In this document: positions 12,901 through 24,900 of the stretch, piece by piece
Layout: each line of letters opens with the position of its first letter
Position numbering within the stretch: the stretch's first letter is position 1
Assembly (NCBI GenBank): GCA_026874595.1
Contig: CM049311.1
Span: 7,167,676 to 7,231,675, forward strand
Origin: Sipunculus nudus
Taxonomy: Eukaryota; Annelida; Sipuncula; Golfingiida; Sipunculidae
Direction: 5' to 3'
Length of the DNA stretch: 64,000 bases
Made by a program: the position numbers and the translations under genes
The notes under the pieces: generated by a model
The model's input: the letters and a program-made list of their open reading frames with translations, nothing else
Databases searched by the model: none
What the model was told of the DNA's origin: nothing

Positions 12901-15900
12901 ACTGAGATTTTATCACAAAGAAATTGGGGCCTACCTGACTGCGGAGGGGGTTTTCCCGACAACTGTAACAAATAATGGTAGGTCTCGGCTTCTTGCTTAA
13001 CAACCTATTAATCATTTATATAACAAATCACTATCATTGTACATTTAATTTAAAGACCAATACAGTTTCTACTTAGAAGAGACACCAGATGGCTGTGTGT
13101 TTCCTGTGTTTTCATTATGATATACTGTGGAAGCTTTAACGGGAGCTAGATTTGCACTTAATAAGAACCTTTGTTATTCTGATACTGTTGTTCTGAAGAC
13201 TGCAGCATTCTCACCTGACACACAGTCACCAGGGTCTGGTAATTCCTCCATTAGGGTTGCCCGAGTTAAGGATGTTACAGTTGTCATTTTGTAATAAGTT
13301 TTCAAAGCAAGTTAAATCTTGGCTAAAACCCCCCTCCCATGTACAGTGACTTTGTAGAAACAAATGTGAAACAAGAAGCCTTTTAAGACCTTTAGAACCC
13401 CACTCCAAATGGCTTTGAAGTACGTCGGAGCTGAGAGCCAGCCGTGTTTGTTGTCATGCAGCTCTGTTTGTTGTTCACACATAGCTGGCTTGTTCTGGTT
13501 AGTAATCACAGTTGTTGTTGAGCAATTCTACAACTTACTCAGATGGCAAACAACATGGATGGTTGAAGTACCATTGCATCATCTGTCCTAATTAGTCCTG
13601 GTTAATTACATATTGTTCACACCTAGCTTGCAGTCATGGTACTCACCTATGGCATGTATGTGGTCACCCAGAACTTTTTAGTTTGATACAATATGAATTA
13701 CCTGTACATACTGATTTACACATGAATTTGTAAGGCGGTATTGCTGTTAAATGGAAAAAGTGTTAAAGTTCAGACATACAAATTAACCACTTCCACAGTG
13801 TTACCTTTCTAATGACACAAAATTCTTTAATTATCAGCTGGTCATAATAGTGCTGTTTCCTAAAAATTGGATACTTCTGAGAAATTGTTGAGATCATATA
13901 GGAAAATGATTGGCTTGTAGGTTTCAGTTTTGTATAATAATTAAATAATTAAGCATACATTATATATTTCACAAGTATATTGAAGAAAAGCGTTTCAGAC
14001 AAAATAATGGGTACGTACTATATAGCTCATTCCTAAGAAATGCAAAATCATTTCTGTATTTGTTTATCCACACATCAACAATAAACCATCTTCAAACCAG
14101 CCTTTCTACCATTTAACAGTTCATTTAAGAATACGGAGGGTTGATCAGGCTCGGCCACATACAAATTACCCATCAACCTCAGGGAACGTCTACTGGCAGA
14201 TAGAGGCAGAAGATGGACCATTACATGGCAAGTTCTATTCACAAAGATCTGGTGAAAACAATGTTTTTACTGGAGCTTTTAAAAAACATAACACCTTTAA
14301 TCAAGGAACAATTGCCCAAATACCTTTTCATCATTTTTATGCCCCCGCCACAAGGTGGCTGGGGCATATAGTTTTACCCATGTCTGTAATTCCGTCCTTC
14401 CTCCATTCCGAAATGAAACAGTTGTACAGACTTTATTTCGCAATGCCAGATATTGGCCTGATTTTTGGTGTCTGAGCAGATAATGACCAGTTTCAGATTG
14501 AGTTTGGGTTTCGTCCTGGTTGACCTTCTTTGGACTGTATGATGGCTCCAGAACAGAAATTTCATGGATAATAAAAATTTTCATGACAGATGCACATGTA
14601 CAGACTTTTTGTAGCAATGCTTGCAGAAATTGGCCTGTTTGGTGTGTGGGTGCATAATGACCACTTACAGATCGAGTTTGTATTAAGTCCTGGTTGACCT
14701 ACTTATGACTATATGACCGCTCCTGAACATTTCATGGAAAATAGAAATTTGCACATGTACGGACTTTTTTTCGCAGTGCTTTCAGATATTGGCCTAATTT
14801 TTGGTGTGACAGCAAAATGACAACTTACAGATTGAGTTCGCGTCTTGTCCCTGTTGACTTACTTAGGACCATATGACGGCTCCTGAACATAGAAAATTTC
14901 ATGAAAAATTGAAATTTTTATGATAAATGCACATGTACGAACTTTTTTTTGCAATGCCTGCAGATATTAGCCTGATTTTTTGTGTGGGGCAGATTATGAC
15001 AAGTTACAGATAGTTTGCATTTTGTCCTGGTTGACCTACATTTGACTGTATGACGGCTCCTGAACATAGAAAATTTTACAAACTTTAACAAATATTTCTA
15101 ATTTGCTCCAGCCGGAGGCATTCGTGTCATTCCAACAGATTTAGTTTTTAGGTATATCAGCTTTTTCTGTATCATATTTTCTCCAAAGTTATATTTCCAA
15201 ACTTAAGAATTTTTAACAAAATCACATGTAAATTATGGTACATGAAACTGAGAGATGTGCTGTGTCAGTCTTTTAGTATAAGTGAACTGCAGTCTTTTTT
15301 AGCAACTGTGTACTCTGGTCTCCCTGATTATTTAGAAAATGACTGGAATATATGTTATTGTAAACATATAGGCCTTAGCTTTGAATGCCACTGCAGAACT
15401 CATTTTTGAGGCTTCTGCATAGAGGATAAAAAAAAGTTGATTAAAATTTCTCATTATGGAGTTATTTGATACTTTTTCAGTCCAGTTTAGACGATCTGTA
15501 TATTTTTTGTTGCCATGCATGCACAATAGGAGCATTGTAATACTAGCATTTCTATGGACTGTTCCATTGTTGCTAGCATGTCATTAATTGATGGTTCAGA
15601 ACGTTTGTAAATCAATTAGTAGCATGAGTGCCAGTCTTTCTTCAAATACCCAGACACATAGTCCCTGATTTGAATCCTAAAATGATAAAACAAGTAACCG
15701 AACTGTTAGATAATTTTGGTATGTAAATATCTATAAAATTTTGAAGTCGAATATATGATTTAAGTTTTCAGTAAATCATTGACCTTTAAAATTTTTTTTA
15801 TAAGAATTGAATATGCTGATTATATACTTTCAGTCATGATGTGCTATAGTGATGGGTCATTGTCCATCGTCCTTCCGTCTGGCCGTTTGTTAGCAGGCAT

Positions 15901-18900
15901 AAATCGTAACCATAAGGGCTAGTGTGGCAGACGTCAAAGAGATTAGTTTGTCGCTCCACCAGTAGATGTCGACTTCGGTCGGTCGAAAGTAGTTTTTAAT
16001 GACTGCGCATCATGTTCTGCGCAAGAGGAAGCGTTAAGTCGCAATTCAAGAGAAGGCACATGGTTTGCGCCCTGTTCATGTACATTGGAATTGTTTCCTG
16101 TGTTGTGCTTGTTACAGCTAAGATCGACCCAGATGGGGTACGTAGTTCATTTTATTAGATGTCATTTATACTTTTTTCATGGGAATACGTTGTTAAAGAC
16201 CTCATATATGCACGAGATTGTAAGATTACGGCAGCGTTCTTAAACTGGCATGAAATGGCCATGTAGTTTGTTAATGCCCGACAGGAGATGTTTTGTAGCC
16301 AACTGACCTTCTCTCATGATGATGTTAACTGATTTATTTGCATAGAGTGATGGCGTAGGTGTTTAATAAATTAGTTATAATAACTTTTATTAACGCCATA
16401 CAGGGGTAGAGTTGCATGTTCGGATTTCCTGCGTAGTTATTTCAATGTCTCCAGATTATCGCCGAGATATTCATTTATTGGTATGTACCCGAGTCGGTGT
16501 CGCATTTAAATAATGTTGGAGAATTGATGGTTTACATTTCGGATATGGACGAGTAAGGCATCATAGTAAATTGGTCCTTTCATATGTCATTTGACAGCAC
16601 TTGGTCCAGGGTGTTGGTGCCAGCTCAGGAGTCACACTCCAGTCCAGTAGATCCTTATGTGCTGTTTCCGGCGGCTGTATAGGCTGTGTGAAGGTATAAC
16701 ATGAAATTGTTTGATACCAGTATAGGGTATATAGATTTGGTTTATGTGTAATATGCTGCAGTTTGAGCACTCAGTAACATTCAGTAACACTCAGTAAGAC
16801 ACTGTAATACTTATTATATATTTGTGTGTATTAATTGTTTATTTAGCAAATATCACAGTTGTTACATATACTGTGTACTCTAAAAGAGTTATGTTTGTGT
16901 GGACTAAAACATGTACTCTGACACTGCATTACTTTGGTACTGTATAACTGTAAGTGTAAGACAGACAGTCTGTTATAGCTATATTATGGTTAGTAATATG
17001 AGTCATAATGTTACTGTACATTACCATGTGTTTTTTTATGGTCATGTGACTATGGTTATTTGTAATACCTTTTCGTAATACCTTTTCATGTTTATCATGT
17101 CTATTTGGCACTCTATGTGTTCATGAGTTGTGCTCGCCCGAGACTTACCGCTACCATATTTTGTGTATTTTCAATAGGTGCCAGCCACATAAAGATACAG
17201 ACACATGTACTACTTTCCTTTGTGTATGTGGAACATCATATATAAGAGCAATAAACTGTTCTGGTCACAGCAGCACGAGTTTTGTCATGTAGATCACTGT
17301 AAAGTGGTTACATGAATTTGGTGGCAGCGGATGGGATGCTGTGGAGATGTTCTGATGAGTGGCTGGCGGGAGATTGCTGCTGTGAGATGTCTGACAGAGA
17401 CACCTGTATGCAGAGGATAGATGACGGGCGAGATGTGGACACAGGACTTGTGGAATTCTTGCCAGTGGTGATTGGGCCCGTAGCAGCAGTGACTGATCCG
17501 GACTTTGCAGTGGATTGCTGGATTTTGTGGCTTTTCCTATCCTACAGATTGTGTGCACAGTTGTAATTACTGATTTAATGTAGAGCTACCCTTTGTTTAA
17601 ACTTTGTTTTTAAGGCTGTGAGGACTTCTTAAAAGTGACTAGCAGAAGATTATTTCCATGTTGACACATGTGGACAATGGGAAATGATGCCAGTGGGTAA
17701 TACTGTGTGCTACCAGAGACATTTTGATTTTATGCTGTAACTGGAGTCTTATCAAGAGAGTGTTGATCATTTAACAGAGTTTAAGATCTGGACTTTTATG
17801 TACTTATTTGATGCTGAAGTCATATATAGTTTATGTTGATGCTTATAGTGCATAAAATGTTTTATTCCATGCAGAGAACACAACTCGCATGCTGATATGC
17901 ACGTGGTAAGTGGTTGTTGGAATAACAGCTGATGAAGCATTATGTTCATGATTTATGCCCATGATGCAACCTTGTATTATTGTATTATGCCAATACAGTA
18001 CAGGTCCTTGATAACTGGCCAAAGCTGATTTTTAAGTGGATCAGAGTTTCTTGATTAATGTTCCCACTACATGATATATTTTGATTCCGATGGTTAAATG
18101 CTTTGATATAATGTCTGAGGTACATGGTCAAATGGATTAGCTTGATACTGATACAAATGTTGTGTGCTGACAACAAGGTTGAGTGGTGAAAAGTTTTCAG
18201 AGTTTAAATTGTTCAGTTGTGCTGGCAGTATAGGAGAGCCAGGGATGCGTGATGTTTATAGCTTTATTGACTGTTCATCAATACCAGACAGCATTACAGG
18301 TATGTTGTACCAGATATGTTTACAATATCAGGTGGAAATAACATTCTGATATATTGAAGACATATGGTCATACATTGATACTGTGAAGGTTGATTGTAAC
18401 TGTTTTGTTGAATGTACATTATCTTTGCATGGACCGGGAGTATTTCACAGGAATTCCTAGATTTTTATTTGTCCTGTTCATGAGCAACTGTTTATACAAA
18501 TGATAATTGTTAATATGTCACAGTAGTGTCAGGCTGTTTTGCCAGAGTCACTATGGGCTCATAGTCAAACTTGAGTATCTGACCGTTTCACTTTGTATAT
18601 CACACCTGTTTAGTAAGGACAGAGAGCCTCTGATTTTAATGTGAGTTTTACTCCTGGGCTATTAAGGGAGGAGTAAGGGGTTTGAGGTTGTACATTCATA
18701 TCATTTGAATCAGTGCAAAATAGTTACGATATTTTAAATATGGGAGAGGAGCTTGAAGCCCTCAGACATCGATTGGAGCAGCTACAAGCCAGGTTAGATC
18801 AGGGAGTGTCAGTGGGAGCCCAGGCTTCCCCTCCTGCAGCACCCCCAGCTGTGAGAGTGGTTTATGCCCACAGGAAGCTGCCCAGTTTCAGCGGAGATCC

Positions 18901-21900
18901 ATCTAAGCTGGATGACTGGATCCTTGAGGCTCGAGGAGCAGTCCGAAGCCAGGGGCTGGAAGGGCGTGATGCGACCGATTTTCTGATGTCTTACCTAGAG
19001 GGAGCGGCAAAGAACGAGGTCAGGTATGCTGAGGTTCGTGACCCGGATCAGATGTTTGAGCTGCTGGAGGATGCTTTTGGTGAAAAGAAGAGCGCGTCAG
19101 AGATCCTCGACTTATTTTACAATCGCAAACAGGGTGGCAAGGAATCGCTGAGGGACTTTTCCCACGGTCTCATAGCTCTGGCAGAGCGAGCCCTAAAGAA
19201 GGATCCAGGCTGCATTGTGAACAAAGATCATACACTGAGGGACCGTTTCGTTGAAAAGATACGTGACAAGGTTCTACGGAGAGACTTAAAGAGAGAAATA
19301 AAGAGAAATCCTGATGTAACTTTCCAGGAGATCAGACATGAAGCTATTGCTTGGTCGGAGGATGACGATGTGCAGAGTAAAGCCTCGACTCAGGTTGTTT
19401 CAGCGGATACCACAGAACAAACACCACGATCATTTGGTATGTCGGCTGCAGTAGCTGGACAACTAGAACAACTTCGGCAGGAGCAGGCAACGTTGAGGAC
19501 TATGCTGGAAAAGAGCCAGCAGCAGCAGGCAGCGCTAGTTCGTCAAAACCAGGACTTACTGAAAGTATTGCAGGGCAAGCGTGAGCCACTACCCAGGACT
19601 GGAGGCTACAGTTCAGGTGCTAGAGGTGTTAGGTGTTACTCTTGTCAAGAGTATGGACATATTCGTAGGGATTGTCCCAAGAGGAACCAGACTCCGACTC
19701 AGGAGGAGGAAATCCCAGTTGCTGCTGTGTCGACTGGCAGCCCTAACATTGACACTCAGCAGGTAGTTGGTGAGAATAGCTCTGATTCCAGGATGGAGTT
19801 GATGCGTAAGACGATTGGTGGAAGAGCAGTCACATGTGCCAAGATAGGTGGGTTAGAGATACAGTGTTTAGTGGACACAGGGTCCCAGGTTTCGACGGTC
19901 TCAGAAGAGTTCTACAGGGAACACCTGGATGGTCACCTACTCGAGACACATGGATGGTTGACGCTGAACGCGGCTAATGGGCTTGATATCCCGTACTTAG
20001 GTCTGCTTGTCTTACCAGTAGAGATAGAGGGAGTGGAGCTTGCAGATGTCGGCATATTAGTCATGAAGGACACCCCTGAGGTTAAGGAGAAGCGAGAAGC
20101 AGTTCCAGGACTTCTCGGAACCAATGTTCTGAAACAGCTACCTAGTTTCCGGGAAGCAGTTTGCATTGATAGCCAGAATTGTTCTGTTCCAGCAGAGATG
20201 ACTGCCAAGTTCGTGCGGGTGGCTGAGCTTTCAGAAGTATTGGTCCCATCGAACAGTATCTGTGATGTTAGGATTACTATACCTAAGGTAGATGGAGCGG
20301 TGTTAGTGGAGCCATTGCAGCAGCTAGTGCAAGGTGGCTTGCAGTTAACCCCAACCCTAGTCGAGGGAGGAGAGGGACCGCTGCGGATACCTGCTGTGAA
20401 CTTTTCGAGTTCGGATGTGGTCCTTAAGCCGAAATTCCGAGTTGGTACAGTTTGTAAGGTGAACCCAATTGACAGGGGTATTGACATAGATGTTGTCATG
20501 GATAAGCATGAACTGCGAGTGAGTGTACCCGCTGACTCGGGACAGAAATCAACCCAACTTCCCACAGTGGACCTCTCAAGATTTGAAGGCACTATAGAGG
20601 AGAGAGAGCAGGTGGAAGATATGCTGAGGAGGAATGCTGATGTTTTTGTGGCTGAAGGCGAACTACTTCCTGCCACCCCTTCCATTCAGCATCCTATCCG
20701 AACAACTGATGACACTCCAACCCAAGAACCATATAGGAGGATTCCACCCCAGCTGATAGATGGTGTGAGGGAACATCTGAAGGATTTATTGAGAAAGGGG
20801 ATTATAGTTGAAAGCGCATCAGAATATGCGTCTCCAGTAGTCATTGTCCGAAAGCGATCAGGTGAGATCCGTCTTTGCGTGGACTATAGGAGGTTGAACC
20901 GCAAGGTAAAGAGGGACGTATTTCCCCTGCCGAGAATTGAAGAGTCGCTTGACGCGCTGAGTAACGCACAGTACTTTAGTACGTTGGACTTGGCTTCGGC
21001 CTACCATCAGGTCGAGGTAGTGCCGGAAGACAGACCGAAGACTGCGTTCACAACTCCGATGGGTCTCTTTGAGTTTGTGAGAATGCCTTTTGGCCTCAGC
21101 AATAGTCCAAGTACTTGGCAACGACTGATGTCGCGTGTTTTTCGTGATGACATGTTCAACATTCTGCTAGTATATCTTGACGATATAATTGTGTTTAGCA
21201 GTAGTATCAGTGAGCACATCCAGAGGTTAGAGACAGTGTTTAACCGATTGCGTACTCATGGACTGAAACTGAAGGGAGAAAAGTGTTCTTTCTTCTGTAA
21301 GAAAGTAAAGTTCTTAGGGCACATAGTCAGTCCTGAAGGGGTTGCCACTGACCCAGATAAGTTACGAGCGGTGGTTGATTGGCCAACACCAAGAACACTA
21401 AAGGAGCTGTGCCGGTTCCTTGGCTTCAGTTCATACTACCGACGGTTTGTTCAGGGGTTTGCACGGATGGCTGCACCTCTACACCGGCTTGTTAGCAAAG
21501 CCATGGAGAAGCAGAAGGGACAGAGATCAAAGTCTGTGAGAATAATTGATCTCTGGGGCCTGGAACACCAAGAGGCATTTGAGAAACTCAAGGCAGCATT
21601 GACACATCCTCCGCTGCTAAGCTACCCTGATTTTGGTCAACCATTCACGTTAGAAACGGATGCCTCATTACAAGGTTTAGGGGCTGTGCTTAGTCAGGAA
21701 CGTGACGGGAGGAAGTGCGTGATCGCGTATGCTAGTAGAGGGTTGAGGGGAACTGAGCGTGATCCAGGACAGTACAGTTCAAAACGCCTTGAGCTCATCG
21801 CTCTGAAGTGGGCAATTTGTGATAAGTTCAGGGAGTACCTACAGTACGGAACATTTACCGTTCTGACAGATAATAACCCACTAACTTACCTGCTTACGAA

Positions 21901-24900
21901 AACTAAACTACCAGCAGTCGAGCAGAGGTGGGCAGCCGCTTTAGCAGCATTCAACTTTAACATTCAGTACCGATCCGGTAGGAGAAACGCAAGCGCGGAT
22001 GCCTTGTCAAGGCAAGAGGAGCGCCCATGGGATATAGAACAAAGAGTGCAGCAGACGCTGGGTGACATAGCGGAGATGACGAGTGTGCCACATGAGTTGT
22101 GTTCTGCAGCTCTGGATTTGTCAGAGGAACAGGTTGACCAGCCAAGAGAGTTGTTTCAGGAGGAAGTTGCAACGTGCTTACCCTCATTGTCCTCTGAAAC
22201 GGTTGCCATGATGCAGGTGAGGGATCCAGATGTCGGAAAAGTCCTCGGTTACTGGTTGAAGGGGCAGAAGCCAAAGTTGCATGTAAGGAAACAAGAGTCC
22301 ATCCCAGTGCAGCTGATGATTCGGCAGTGGTCCAGGCTAGGAACACAAGACGGAATACTCTATCGTAGGGTACGTGACCCTCTTTTGGGAGAAATAAAGC
22401 AGATCGTCCTTCCAGCTTCTCTTCAGTCAGATGTATTGCGCGCCATGCACGACCAACATGGTCATCAAGGCGTTGAACGCACCGAGGCCATGGTTCGGGC
22501 CAAATATTACTTTCCGAAGATGTCCACTTTCATAAAAGACTGGATCGAGAATTGTGATAGGTGTATTCTTGCAAAGCATCGCAAGGTTAGAACACCACTG
22601 GGGTCCCTCCTGGCAACACGACCCTTAGAGTTAGTCTGTATGGATTTTACGTTACTTGAAAGGTCCAGAGATGGCCGTGAGAATGTTCTCGTCCTTACTG
22701 ATGCCTTCACCAAGTGGGTTGTGGCGATCCCAACCAAGGACCAGAGTGCAACCACAGTGGCCAAGTGTTTAGTGAAGGAGTGGTTTTACAGCTACGGGCC
22801 GTGTATGCGTTTACACTCCGATCAGGGCAGATCATTTGAGGCGAAGGTTGTGCAGGAGTTGTGTCGCCTTTACGGGGTTCAGCGGTCACACACCACGAGG
22901 TACCACCCGGCTGGTAATGGCCAAGTAGAACGCTTCAATAGGACTATGCACGACCTACTGCGGACACTTCCTCCACACCAGAAGGTCAGATGGACAGAAC
23001 ACCTTAGTGAGTTAGTGTTTGTATACAACACAACACCTCACAGCTCCACGGGATATTCTCCCTTTTACCTATTGTTTGGAAGGGACCCTAAACTTCCAGC
23101 GGATTTCCATTTAGGATTAACCCTAGAGAGTGATGATTTAGTGAGAAGTCAGATTGACTGGGTTGTGATACATCAGCAAAGGTTACAGGAGGCATATAGA
23201 CATGTCACAGAGAGACTGCAGCAGGCAGCAGCTGCGAGGAAACAAGTTTACAACAGAAAAGCAAAGGAAGCTCCGTTATCCTTAGGGTCAAGGGTTTATT
23301 TGCAACAGTTTATGAAAGGACGTTCGAAGATCCAAGACTCGTACGGCTCAAAGGTCTTTAAGGTAATCGACCAGCGAGGAGACCAAGATGTTTACAAGAT
23401 TGAGCCTGCGGACGGGTTTGGACCAGTGAAGTGGGTTAACCGGTGCCAGCTGAGGATATGCCCAGAACCGAGAGATCTGCAACAACCAATCACTCTTCCG
23501 GAGTGGCAGGGAAGAGATGTTGACGAGAGAATACTTGATACTGTCTCGGAGGAGGAGGAACTGGATGGGACATTGCTTATAACTGAGAATCCTGCCCCAG
23601 GAAGGTCGGATCGAGATCCTGTTAGGCTTCCAGACAGAGGTCAAGCTCATATAGAACATCCGTCTGTTGTACATAGGAACATTGAACCGGTACGAAGGAC
23701 TACACGACCGACAGCTGGGATGCATAGTAACGTTCATCATCTACCAAGATCTTTGGCACATCCCAGAGTAGAATATGTTAACATAGAACACAACCATAAG
23801 GAGACTACGGTGTTATGACGATGTAAAGCTTGTGTAGATTGTCATATTAAGTACATTTTATTTGTATGTTGCGCATGTTCACATGCAATATCTCTATTTT
23901 GTTTTGGTACTTTGTAACTTGAGTTAATTATGTCTAGCTTTCAGTAGCTACTAAGCTTTCAGAGTTTGTTACCCAGGTTAGGATGCTAGGCGTTAGACGT
24001 CAGATCCTCTTTGTAAAGGTTTATATATAGAAACTAGCACATTTCATAAGTGTGGACTAAGGGTATTTGTAACCTTTTTATTTTTCTCAAGATGGGATGT
24101 AGTTGAGAAAAAGGAGGGGTGCATGTGGCAGACGTCAAAGAGATTAGTTTGTCGCTCCACCAGTAGATGTCGACTTCGGTCGGTCGAAAGTAGTTTTTAA
24201 TGACTGCGCATCATGTTCTGCGCAAGAGGAAGCGTTAAGTCGCAATTCACGAGAAGGCACATGGTTTGCGCCCTGTTCATGTACATTGGAATTGTTTCCT
24301 GTGTTGTGCTTGTTACAGCTAAGATCGACCCAGATGGGGTACGTAGTTCATTTTATTAGATGTCATTTATACTTTTTTCATGGGAATACGTTGTTAAAGA
24401 CCTCATATATGCACGAGATTGTAAGATTACGGCAGCGTTCTTAAACTGGCATGAAATGGCCATGTAGTTTGTTAATGCCCGACAGGAGATGTTTTGTAGC
24501 CAACTGACCTTCTCTCATGCTGATGTTAACTGATTTATTTGCATAGAGTGATGGCGTAGGTGTTTAATAAATTAGTTATAATAACTTTTATTAACGCCAT
24601 ACAGGGGTAGAGTTGCATGTTCGGATTTCCTGCGTAGTTATTTCAATGTCTCCAGATTATCGCCGAGATATTCATTTATTGGTATGTACCCGAGTCGGTG
24701 TCGCATTTAAATAATGTTGGAGAATTGATGGTTTACATTTCGGATATGGACGAGTAAGGCATCATAGTAAATTGGTCCTTTCATATGTCATTTGACAGCA
24801 CTTGGTCCAGGGTGTTGGTGCCAGCTCAGGAGTCACACTCCAGTCCAGTAGATCCTTATGTGCTGTTTCCGGCGGCTGTATAGGCTGTGTGCAGGTATAA

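Noticed and set aside
14297-14617. 106-codon - strand open frame
   Set aside because: Lies across the family C repeat and exists only because of its base composition.
17312-17566. 84-codon ATG frame over the Gypsy primer site
   Set aside because: No recognisable content; overlaps the LTR edge and primer site. Kept only as a curiosity in findings.
18713-18739. Upstream extension of the Gypsy gag-pol frame
   Set aside because: The frame opens with GTG. The first ATG at 18740 is the more likely start in a eukaryote.
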